DNA of 5,505 nt from Pseudomonadota bacterium. Its GTDB lineage: Bacteria > Pseudomonadota > Alphaproteobacteria > Acetobacterales > Acetobacteraceae. The notes below the pieces were generated by a model. That model worked only from the letters and a program-made list of their open reading frames with translations, was not told the DNA's origin and searched no databases. The stretch spans positions 1 through 5,505 of the forward strand of contig JAJZHU010000169.1 of assembly GCA_021798375.1 (NCBI GenBank). The letters run 5' to 3'. Positions 1 through 5,505 of this stretch are shown piece by piece. Each line of letters begins with the position of its first letter. Position 1 is the stretch's first letter. The position numbers and the translations under genes were made by a program.

Positions 1-1
1 G

Positions 2-406
2 GATAGCACAGTGCGCCTGATGGGATTTGGCCATCGCGTGTATAAAAACTGGGATCCGCGCGCCAAGATCATGGAACAAACCTGCCACGAAGTGCTGGGC
101 GAACTCGGGATCAAGGACGATCCATTGCTCGATCTGGCCATGGAACTCGAGAAGATCGCGCTGTCCGATCCGTATTTCGTGGAGCGCAAGCTGTATCCGA
201 ACGTCGATTTCTATTCGGGCATCATCCTGAAGGCGATGGGCTTCCCCACATCGATGTTCACCGCGCTGTTCGCGCTGGCCCGCACCGTGGGCTGGATCAG
301 CCAGTGGAAAGAAATGATCGAAGACCCCACCCAACGCATCGGCCGCCCGCGTCAGCTTTACATGGGGGCGACGCAGCGGGATTATGTGCCGCTGGATAAA
401 CGCTGA
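2..406 (+). CDS. gltA: Citrate synthase, C-terminal part (5' end outside window)
   Basis: Citrate synthase condenses oxaloacetate with acetyl-CoA to citrate, the entry step of the TCA cycle, in the cytoplasm. The reading frame is already open at the left edge (codons Asp-Ser-Thr before the first GTG), so the GTG at 11 is an internal valine and not a start. The 134 visible residues are the C-terminal third of a protein that is about 430 residues in the family. They carry the block GFGHRVYKNWDPRA with the catalytic His (residue 11 here, His305 in E. coli) and the citrate-binding Arg of DPRA, then LYPNVDFYSG with the catalytic Asp (residue 69 here, Asp362 in E. coli), then ARTVGW and RPRQLY with further substrate arginines. 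It ends in DKR, like the DIKR end of E. coli GltA. The form is the hexameric Gram-negative type. The gene converges on folP with a shared terminator. Assignment is very secure; only the paralogue (methylcitrate synthase) is a remote alternative. Confidence 0.97.
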   Translation, partial: DSTVRLMGFGHRVYKNWDPRAKIMEQTCHEVLGELGIKDDPLLDLAMELEKIALSDPYFVERKLYPNVDFYSGIILKAMGFPTSMFTALFALARTVGWISQWKEMIEDPTQRIGRPRQLYMGATQRDYVPLDKR

Positions 407-410
407 AACC

Positions 411-445
411 AAAAAGGGGGAGCAGCAATGCTCCCCTTTTTTATT
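411..445. terminator. Bidirectional intrinsic terminator between gltA and folP
   Basis: GGGGAGCA at 417-424 pairs perfectly with TGCTCCCC at 429-436 around the four-base loop GCAA. The stem is prolonged by a G·T pair (416/437) and five A-T pairs (411-415 with 438-442). Read rightwards it ends in a run of six T (437-442), starting 31 bases after the gltA stop. Read leftwards it ends in a run of five T (complement of 411-415), just after the folP stop. One hairpin therefore serves both convergent genes. This is seen directly; activity is inferred. Confidence 0.9.
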
Positions 446-448
446 GGC

Positions 449-1456
449 TCATAGGGCTTCCCACAGCCGCAACGCCTGCACGGTCTCGGCCACATCATGC
501 ACCCGCACCACCCGCGCCCCGCGTGCAACCCCGGCCAGCGCCGCGGCGATAGATCCGCCCAGCCGCGCTTCGGGCCGTGCGGCCTCGGTATATTGCCCCA
601 CAAAGCGTTTGCGCGATGCGCCCAGCAGGATCGGGCAGCCCAGATTGGCCAGGATCGCCATCCGGTTCAGCAATTCCATCGATAGGGCGGCATTCTTGGC
701 AAAACCCACCCCGGGATCGACCATGATATTGTGCCGCGCCACGCCCGCCCGTTCCGCCATATCGATCCGCAGGGCCAATTCTTCGGTCACGTCCACCGCC
801 ACGTCGTCGTAGTGGCCCAGCCGCTCCATGCTGGAGGGATCGCCGCGCATGTGCATCAGCACCACCGGCGCGTTCAATTCCGCCACCGTCTCGGCGGCAT
901 CCAGTTCATGCGCCAACGCCGCCACATCGTTGATGATGTCGGCTCCCGCCATCAACACCGACCGCATCACCTTGGCATGGCGCGTATCCACTGAAATTTT
1001 CGCGCCGCAGCCGCGCAACCCTTCGATCACCGGCAGCAGCCGGTCCAATTCCTGCTGCACCGGCATTTCGGCGGCCCCAGGGCGCGTGCTTTCGCCGCCG
1101 ATATCGATGATCGCGGCGCCGGCCTCGACCATCGCCAAGCCGCGCGCCACGCTGGCCGCCACCGAATCGTCTATCCCGCCATCGGAAAAACTGTCCGGGG
1201 TGACATTCAAAATCCCCATCACCGCAGGCAGGGCCGCCATCCCGGCCCATTCACGTCCGCCGATCAGCCGCGCCGCCACATCCACCCAATCCGCCGCCAA
1301 ATCCCCGGCCCGCACCACCCCCACCAATCGCCGGTCGTCAAACAACCGCGCCACCGCAAACGCCCCGCCATCCCCAAACGGCAATGCTACCCCAGCCGCC
1401 ACCATCGCCGCGGCCCGGGCGCCGAAACTCAGGGTCAATGGCTCGATCAGGCGCAT
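449..1456 (-). CDS. folP: Dihydropteroate synthase
   Basis: Joins 6-hydroxymethyl-dihydropterin diphosphate to p-aminobenzoate, giving dihydropteroate in the cytoplasmic folate pathway; the enzyme is the sulfonamide target. The 335-residue protein has the full TIM-barrel motif set: MGILNVTPDSFSDGG (80-94), DIGGESTRPGA (118-128), SVDT (155-158), IND (175-177), LMHMRG (200-205), DPGVGFAK (247-254), GASRKRF (279-285) and RVHDV (318-322). Residues matching the pterin and diphosphate ligands of E. coli DHPS are present (Asn84, Asp157, Asn176, Asp247, Lys283, Arg318, His320). About 78 residues precede the first motif; such an extension is common in alphaproteobacterial FolP. The ATG at 1456 was chosen because an in-frame TAA lies five codons upstream and the extension reads like those homologues; there is no clear Shine-Dalgarno. 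The TPDSF and TRPGA loops look like the sulfonamide-sensitive type. Codons end mostly in G (GTG, GCG, CGG), unlike ftsH and tilS. Confidence 0.96.
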   Translation of the reverse strand: MRLIEPLTLSFGARAAAMVAAGVALPFGDGGAFAVARLFDDRRLVGVVRAGDLAADWVDVAARLIGGREWAGMAALPAVMGILNVTPDSFSDGGIDDSVAASVARGLAMVEAGAAIIDIGGESTRPGAAEMPVQQELDRLLPVIEGLRGCGAKISVDTRHAKVMRSVLMAGADIINDVAALAHELDAAETVAELNAPVVLMHMRGDPSSMERLGHYDDVAVDVTEELALRIDMAERAGVARHNIMVDPGVGFAKNAALSMELLNRMAILANLGCPILLGASRKRFVGQYTEAARPEARLGGSIAAALAGVARGARVVRVHDVAETVQALRLWEAL

Positions 1457-1514
1457 TGGGAAGGGGCTTTAAGGAGGGAAGGCAAGGCGGGGGCTTTTTT
1501 GCCTCTTGACCCCA

Positions 1515-1557
1515 TTGGGGCCGTCACGCCTTGGCGTGCTTCGCACGACGGCCCCAA
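1515..1557 (-). repeat. Large inverted repeat (11-bp outer stem) with inner hairpins
   Basis: TTGGGGCCGTC (1515-1525) is the exact reverse complement of GACGGCCCCAA (1547-1557). Within the 21 bases between them two short stems compete: ACGCC/GGCGT (1526-1530 with 1533-1537) and CGTGC/GCACG (1535-1539 with 1543-1547). A further alternative, CCCC ATT GGGG (1510-1520), overlaps the left arm of the outer stem. The strand given is the transcription direction of the flanking genes. Role unknown; possibly mRNA 3'-end protection or a repetitive intergenic element. Confidence 0.75.
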
Positions 1558-1576
1558 ACCCCAAAAACAAAGTCGT

Positions 1577-1625
1577 AGCGGGGTCTGGGGCCAATGGCCC
1601 CAGCGGGTCCAAGGCAGAGCCCTGG
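1577..1625 (-). repeat. Two adjacent hairpin units sharing an AGCGGGTC-like spacer
   Basis: Unit one is AGCGGGGTC (1577-1585) leading into the perfect hairpin CTGGGGCC AAT GGCCCCAG (1585-1603). Unit two is AGCGGGTC (1602-1609) leading into CCAAGGC AGA GCCCTGG (1609-1625). The second stem has one A·C mismatch on the + strand (1612/1622), which becomes a G·U pair when transcribed leftwards, so both units fold fully in the ftsH/folP mRNA direction. From memory, units of this look (GGGCTCTGCCC, GACCCGC, GGGGCC) recur between genes in some alphaproteobacterial genomes; this is not verifiable from one window. Confidence 0.7.
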
Positions 1626-1661
1626 CCTTTTCTTCCCTTTTTACCCCCCCTCCCAAAGCAC

Positions 1662-3578
1662 CTAACCGGGCAATGGCTGAGGATCGAGGCCGGGTGGCGG
1701 GGTGGGGCGGGCGGTTGGCACCGAGGCGCGGCGGGATTCGGGGGCGGGTTCGTCGACCAGTTTTTTGATCACCGGTTCGCCGCGCAGCACGGTTTTGATT
1801 TCGTCCAGCGATAGGGTTTCGTATTCCAGCAGGCCCTGGGCGAGTTTTTCCAGTTCGTCCGCGTTGTCGGTCAGGATTTTTTTTGCGCGGGCATAGGCGG
1901 CGTCGATCAGGCTTTTGACTTCGCTGTCGATTTCCCGCGCGGTGGCTTCCGATACATTTTTGGCCTGGGTGACGGAGTGGCCGAGGAATACTTCCTGGCT
2001 GTTGTCGCCGTAGGCGATCATGCCGAGTTTTTCGCTCATGCCCCATTCGGTGATCATGTGCCGGGCGGTGCTGGTGGCCATTTTAATGTCGCCCGAGGCG
2101 CCGGTGGAGACATTGTCGGCGCCGAAAGTGAGTTCTTCGGCGGCGCGGCCCCCCATGGCCATCATCAGTTGGTCGAGCAGCTTGGCGCGGCTGACGCTGT
2201 AGCGATCGCCTTCCGGCAGGCTCATCACCATGCCCAGGGCGCGGCCGCGCGGGATGATGGTGGCTTTGTGGATCGGGTCGCAATGGGTGGTGTGCATCGA
2301 GCAGATGGCGTGACCGCCTTCGTGATAGGCGGTCATCTTCTTTTCTTCGTCGCTCATGACCAGCGAGCGGCGCTCGGCGCCCATCATCACTTTGTCCTTG
2401 GCGAATTCGAGTTCGGCCATGGCGACGGTGCGCTTGCCCAGGCGCGCCGCGAGCAGGGCGGCCTCGTTGACCAAATTGGCCAGATCGGCGCCCGAAAAGC
2501 CGGGCGTGCCGCGGGCGATGGTCTTGGCATCGACATCCGAGGCCAGCGGCACTTTTTTCATGTGTACGCGCAGGATTTTTTCGCGGCCCAGCACATCGGG
2601 GTTGGGCACCATCACCTGGCGGTCGAAGCGGCCGGGACGCAGCAGGGCGGGATCGAGCACATCCGGGCGGTTGGTGGCGGCGATCAGGATCACGCCTTCG
2701 TTGCTTTCGAACCCGTCCATCTCGACCAGCATCTGGTTGAGCGTTTGTTCGCGTTCGTCGTTGCCGCCGCCAAGTCCGGCGCCGCGATGGCGGCCGACGG
2801 CGTCGATTTCATCGATGAAGATGATGCAGGGCGCATTTTTCTTGCCCTGTTCGAACATGTCGCGCACCCTGGATGCGCCGACGCCGACGAACATTTCAAC
2901 GAAATCGGAACCCGATATGGTGAAAAACGGCACGTTGGCTTCGCCGGCGATGGCGCGGGCGAGCAAGGTCTTGCCGGTGCCGGGGGGGCCCACCAGCAGC
3001 ACGCCTTTGGGGATTTTGCCGCCCAGACGTTGGAATTTGCCGGGATCTTTCAGGAAATCGACGACTTCCTCCAGTTCCGATTTGGCTTCGTCGATGCCGG
3101 CGACATCGTCGAAGGTCACGCGGCCCTGTTTTTCGGTGAGAAGTTTGGCGCGGGATTTGCCGAACCCCATGGCGCGTCCGCTGCCGGATTGCATCTGCCG
3201 CATGACCAGCAGCCAGAACACCACCACCGCCAGGATCGGCCCCCAGGTGAACAGGATGCGCACGAAAATATTGCCGTCGGCGTCTTCTGCTTTGGCGGTG
3301 ATCTGGACGTTCTTGTCCGTCAGCCGTTGCATTAGGCTGGGATCGTCGGGGGAGTAGGTTTGCAGGTCGCGATTATCGGTGAATTTGCCGGTAATATTAT
3401 GGCCTTGGATGGTCACGCTTTTGACCTGCCCTTGGCTCACATCGGTCAGAAACTCGGAATAGGACAGCGGGCCGGCCGCGGCGTGGTCGGTTTGGTTGGG
3501 CTGGACCAACTGGAACAGCACGAACACCAGCAACCCGACGATGCCAACGAGCAGCACATTACGCCAAAGATTATTCAT
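1662..3578 (-). CDS. ftsH: ATP-dependent zinc metalloprotease FtsH
   Basis: Membrane-anchored AAA+ protease that extracts and degrades misfolded membrane proteins and short-lived cytosolic regulators, acting as a hexamer on the inner membrane. The 638 residues compare with 644 in E. coli. In order: transmembrane segment 1 (about 7-25), periplasmic domain (26-103), transmembrane segment 2 (about 104-126), AAA+ domain with Walker A GPPGTGKT (197-204), pore loop MFVGVG (229-234), Walker B IIFIDEID (252-259), second region of homology (301-320) with arginine fingers Arg314 and Arg317, then the M41 peptidase with HEGGH (419-423) and the third zinc ligand Asp497 in TGASGDIKM. The last roughly 28 residues are a Pro-rich tail, variable in the family. 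All catalytic residues are intact. The ATG at 3578 starts MNNLWRN just before the first membrane helix, as in relatives; the upstream GGGAT is only a weak ribosome-binding site. It lies 97 bases downstream of the tilS stop. Confidence 0.98.
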   Translation of the reverse strand: MNNLWRNVLLVGIVGLLVFVLFQLVQPNQTDHAAAGPLSYSEFLTDVSQGQVKSVTIQGHNITGKFTDNRDLQTYSPDDPSLMQRLTDKNVQITAKAEDADGNIFVRILFTWGPILAVVVFWLLVMRQMQSGSGRAMGFGKSRAKLLTEKQGRVTFDDVAGIDEAKSELEEVVDFLKDPGKFQRLGGKIPKGVLLVGPPGTGKTLLARAIAGEANVPFFTISGSDFVEMFVGVGASRVRDMFEQGKKNAPCIIFIDEIDAVGRHRGAGLGGGNDEREQTLNQMLVEMDGFESNEGVILIAATNRPDVLDPALLRPGRFDRQVMVPNPDVLGREKILRVHMKKVPLASDVDAKTIARGTPGFSGADLANLVNEAALLAARLGKRTVAMAELEFAKDKVMMGAERRSLVMSDEEKKMTAYHEGGHAICSMHTTHCDPIHKATIIPRGRALGMVMSLPEGDRYSVSRAKLLDQLMMAMGGRAAEELTFGADNVSTGASGDIKMATSTARHMITEWGMSEKLGMIAYGDNSQEVFLGHSVTQAKNVSEATAREIDSEVKSLIDAAYARAKKILTDNADELEKLAQGLLEYETLSLDEIKTVLRGEPVIKKLVDEPAPESRRASVPTARPTPPPGLDPQPLPG

Positions 3579-3674
3579 TCGACTTGATCCCAGCCCGAAA
3601 TATGCGGGGCTCGGCGCCCCGTTTGAAGTTAGATTGATCAGAAGATAGGGCGTGTATCGGTCTTGCGCACCCCC
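3579..3674. other. tilS–ftsH gap with small GC hairpin near the ftsH start
   Basis: The 96 bases contain one clear inverted repeat: CGGGGC (3605-3610) and GCCCCG (3616-3621), loop TCGGC, with an outer G·T pair (3604/3622). It sits about 26 bases before the ftsH ATG in the transcribed direction and has no T-run after it, so it is not an intrinsic terminator. The region is richer in A+T from 3622 to 3660 than the surrounding genes, which would suit an ftsH promoter, but no complete -35/-10 pair could be identified. Confidence 0.55.
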
Positions 3675-4880
3675 TTAGTGACAATTTGGGCGAAATAAAG
3701 CTGAGGTGGCGGGGCGGGGCGGGGAAAAATCGAGGCCGACCGGTGTTGCGGAATCGTGCCGGGGGGCTGGTAAAAACGGGATGTCGAGCAGCGCCGCACC
3801 CGCCCGCAACGCCGGGAAGGTTTGCAACACGGCGGCGGGCAGATCGCTGAGATGGCGGAATTTGGCGGCGTCCGGCCCCAAGGCGCCGATGGTGGCGGCG
3901 GTGGGAAGATGTTGGCAGCCGGTGAGGCGGAAGCGATTGTCCCAAACGGCGCCTGGTTTTGCCTCGACCGGCGGGGCCATCGCGGCCTGTTCGCGCAGCA
4001 GCCAAAAGCCGGGCGCGCCGCGGGGGGCTTTGATCGTGCGCACACCCATGATGGTGGCGGGATGCAGCGCCGTGGCGAGCCTGGCGGTGGTGGCGCGCGG
4101 TGGCGGGTATTCATGGCCGCCGATGGTTTGGATCAGGGCGGCCAGCGCTTCCGGCGGGCAGGATCGTGCCGCGATCTGGGCAAAGCCCTCGGGGCGGATG
4201 GTGACGTGTTCGGCCAGCCAGCGGGCGGTGGCGAGTTCCTGTGCGGCGCGGGCCACGGCGGCGTGGGCGGCGGCGGTGCGGGCTGCGGTGATGGCGGCAT
4301 CGTTCAGGCCCATGCGCAACCGCACGCGGCTTTTGCTGCTGTCTTGGTTCGATGGGTCTTCGATCCAGCGGATATTTTGCTGTTGCAGCAAGTCGCGCAA
4401 GGATTGGTGGGAAAATTCCAGCAGCGGGCGGACCAGTCGAACGCCGTCGCGCACATGAACGCCGGCCATGGCGGCAAGCCCGGCCGGGCCGCTGTGTTGT
4501 TCCTGGCGTAGCAGGAAAGTCTCGGCCTGGTCGCGGGCGTGATGGCCCAACAACAGGTCGATGATGCCCGCCCGGCCGCAGGCGGCGATCATGACCCCAT
4601 AGCGCGCGTCACGGGCGCGGGCGGCGACCCCAGGGCCGGCGGATAGATCGTGCAGGGTAAGGATTTGGCTGGGGATCGCCCATGATTGCATCAATGCGGC
4701 GACATGGCGTGCTTCGGCGGCCGATTCGGGACGCAGTGCATGATCGACGCTAAGGACCAGCAGCGATCTGTCGTGCGCGCGGCACCATCGATGGGCGAGC
4801 CAGGCGAGGGCCAGACTATCCGGTCCGCCGGAAACCGCCACGGCGATCGGTCTTGCGCCCCATGGCCCCAATTGGGCCAT
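3675..4880 (-). CDS. tilS: tRNA(Ile)-lysidine synthetase
   Basis: Uses ATP and lysine to convert C34 of the CAU-anticodon tRNA-Ile to lysidine, switching it from Met to Ile identity so that it reads AUA; cytoplasmic and normally essential. With the ATG at 4880 the protein is 401 residues (E. coli 432). The N-terminal PP-loop ATPase domain shows AVAVSGGPDS (P-loop Ser17-Ser22), VDHALRPES (45-53), ARDARYGVM (89-97), GHHARDQAET (112-121), SGPAGLAAM (130-138), VRPLLEF (150-156) and DPSNQD followed by RVRLR (175-190). The C-terminal half is poorly conserved, Ala-rich and probably the tRNA-binding region. Two motif positions are unusual: HARDQ where HxDDQ is common, and EQHSG where KRGSG/ARGSG is common. 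The frame stays open 82 codons further up but that part overlaps cpoB in another frame and is Arg-rich nonsense. TTG at 4895 is an alternative start (406 residues); neither has a good Shine-Dalgarno. cpoB ends 23 bases upstream, suggesting co-transcription. Confidence 0.94.
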   Translation of the reverse strand: MAQLGPWGARPIAVAVSGGPDSLALAWLAHRWCRAHDRSLLVLSVDHALRPESAAEARHVAALMQSWAIPSQILTLHDLSAGPGVAARARDARYGVMIAACGRAGIIDLLLGHHARDQAETFLLRQEQHSGPAGLAAMAGVHVRDGVRLVRPLLEFSHQSLRDLLQQQNIRWIEDPSNQDSSKSRVRLRMGLNDAAITAARTAAAHAAVARAAQELATARWLAEHVTIRPEGFAQIAARSCPPEALAALIQTIGGHEYPPPRATTARLATALHPATIMGVRTIKAPRGAPGFWLLREQAAMAPPVEAKPGAVWDNRFRLTGCQHLPTAATIGALGPDAAKFRHLSDLPAAVLQTFPALRAGAALLDIPFLPAPRHDSATPVGLDFSPPRPATSALFRPNCH

Positions 4881-4903
4881 GGAACGATTGAACAACTCGC
4901 CGA

Positions 4904-5505
4904 TCAGTTGCGGCAGGCCTTGGCGCGGGCGGCGGCGATGGGTTTGACCAGATCGGCGCGCGGATGGGGATATTGTTTGGCCAGCCGCGCCAACGCGCCG
5001 CAGGCGGCGCCATTGTCGCGCAGGGCGAGCAAGGTCTCGGCTTCGCCCAATTGGGCGTCTTGCGAATGGGAGCCGAATTTGGCGCGTTTGTAGGTGTCGT
5101 CGAAGGCCACCACGGCGTTGGTCCATTCGTGCTTGCCGGCCAGGGCGCGGGCCTTCAGGAACAGGGCGTCATAGCCCAGGGTGGTGGCGCGATCGGTGGC
5201 CAGCACGGCTTCGGCGGCGGCGAGGGCGGCTTTGTAGTCCTTTTTGCCATAGGCCTCGATGCCGCTTTGCAATGTATCGGCCGCCGTGGGGCCGGGGGGA
5301 GCGGCGTCGGCAGCGGGTGCGGCGGTGGTGGTTCCGGCGGGAATGGCGCCCAGCGTGCCGGTGAGCAGGCCATTGGCGCCGGGGGTTAAATTGGTGGGAG
5401 CATTTGCCGATTGCGGCGCTGTTGCGTTGTCCCCTGTGCTGACAGGCGTGCCGGCGGGCGTGGCAGCGGAGGTGCCGGCAGGAGTGCCGCTTGCATCCGG
5501 CGATG
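4904..5505 (-). CDS. cpoB: Tol-Pal system TPR protein CpoB/YbgF (N-terminus outside window)
   Basis: Periplasmic partner of Tol-Pal that coordinates outer-membrane constriction with septal peptidoglycan synthesis (role known from E. coli). The frame is open from the right edge to the TGA at 4904-4906, giving 199 residues with no start in the window; the TTG at 5272 is an internal leucine. Residues 1 to about 77 are an Ala/Thr/Pro/Gly-rich linker containing TPAGT twice and IPAGT once, plus GTLGAIP, which resembles the LGTL element before the TPR domain in other alphaproteobacterial YbgF. Three TPR-like helix pairs follow: SGIEAYGKKDYKAALAAAE, then YDALFLKARALAGKHEWTN and its partner, then AQLGEAETLLALRDNGAAC with LAKQYPHP; it ends AKACRN, with cysteines where the family often has them. 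The signal peptide and N-terminal coiled coil should lie beyond the edge. Position just before tilS and ftsH is the usual place after tol-pal. Family assignment is strong for the C-terminus; the exact name is inferred. Confidence 0.88.
   Translation of the reverse strand, partial: SPDASGTPAGTSAATPAGTPVSTGDNATAPQSANAPTNLTPGANGLLTGTLGAIPAGTTTAAPAADAAPPGPTAADTLQSGIEAYGKKDYKAALAAAEAVLATDRATTLGYDALFLKARALAGKHEWTNAVVAFDDTYKRAKFGSHSQDAQLGEAETLLALRDNGAACGALARLAKQYPHPRADLVKPIAAARAKACRN

Larger units (their letters stand above)
1457..1661. other. Gene-free gap with hairpin cluster between ftsH and folP
   Basis: No credible coding sequence lies here; the open frames that cross it are out-of-frame continuations over ftsH or folP. 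It is GC-rich with several homopolymer patches (CCCCCCC near 1645, TTTTTT near 1495) and holds three inverted repeats, listed separately. In the ftsH-to-folP reading direction it is the ftsH 3' untranslated region followed by the folP leader. None of the hairpins is directly followed by a U-run on either strand, so a classical intrinsic terminator for ftsH is not evident. I could not identify a convincing promoter for folP. Confidence 0.7.

Noticed and set aside
828..1472. A 214-codon + strand frame opposite folP
   Set aside because: Antisense to a fully conserved folP; the product is Ala/Thr/Ser/Pro-rich with no family likeness.
1515..1625. The hairpins as intrinsic terminators of ftsH, or as a CRISPR array
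   Set aside because: None is followed by a U-run on either strand, and there are only two short similar units with no regular spacers.
1447..2046. A 199-codon minus-strand frame over the ftsH end and the ftsH–folP gap
   Set aside because: It overlaps the conserved ftsH C-terminus in another frame, has a low-complexity Arg/Pro-rich product, and would overlap the folP start.
1977..3335. A 452-codon open frame on the + strand opposite ftsH
   Set aside because: It lies wholly antisense to an intact ftsH, its product is a His/Gly/Ala/Phe-rich string with no recognisable motif, and long antisense frames are expected in GC-rich genes.
3678..3700. TTGTCA near the tilS end (minus strand) as a -35 box for ftsH
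   Set aside because: No acceptable -10 box lies 16-18 bases downstream; the nearest GATACA is about 20 bases away, so the pair is not convincing.
4881..5126. An 82-residue N-terminal extension of TilS
   Set aside because: It overlaps the conserved TPR end of cpoB in another frame, is extremely Arg-rich, and TilS proteins normally reach the SGGPDS loop within about 15-30 residues.
4904..5272. A separate 122-residue gene beginning at the TTG at 5272
   Set aside because: The frame is open without a stop to the window edge, the upstream residues form the expected linker, and the TTG has no start context; it is an internal leucine of cpoB.
1..5505. A mobile element, defence system or other accessory module
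   Set aside because: All genes are recognisable, intact apart from edge truncation, and housekeeping; no transposase, integrase, toxin, nuclease, target-site duplication or tRNA was found on either strand.

Overview
The window is a compact stretch of housekeeping chromosome, by protein similarity from an alphaproteobacterium. The reasons are the high G+C, the gene order cpoB–tilS–ftsH–folP (the continuation of the tol-pal cluster in many alphaproteobacteria), the long N-terminal extension on FolP, and an FtsH N-terminus beginning MNNL. My best guess is the Rhodospirillales/Acetobacterales side of the class, but this rests on memory of family sequences and not on a search.

Layout, left to right. 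Positions 2-406 (+) hold the last third of citrate synthase (gltA). It converges on folP (449-1456, -) and the 42 bases between the two stops hold one hairpin with T-runs on both sides that can terminate both genes. Next comes a 205-base gap (1457-1661) with no gene but a cluster of GC-rich inverted repeats. Then ftsH (1662-3578, -), a 96-base gap with one small hairpin, tilS (3675-4880, -), and the C-terminal two thirds or so of cpoB/ybgF (4904-5505, -), which runs off the right edge.

Four genes therefore read leftwards in the order cpoB, tilS, ftsH, folP. CpoB links the Tol-Pal machinery with septal peptidoglycan synthesis. TilS makes the lysidine needed to decode AUA. FtsH is the membrane AAA+ protease. 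FolP makes dihydropteroate for folate. cpoB and tilS are 23 bases apart and probably co-transcribed; ftsH and folP are each set off by a gap with structure in it, so they may have their own promoters or be partly uncoupled.

I see no previously undescribed system. The points worth a second look are modest: the paired hairpin units between ftsH and folP, an abrupt change of strand composition and codon third-base preference at that same gap, two unusual substitutions in TilS motifs, and a repeat-bearing low-complexity linker in CpoB. No RNA gene, CRISPR array, insertion sequence or phage gene was seen.
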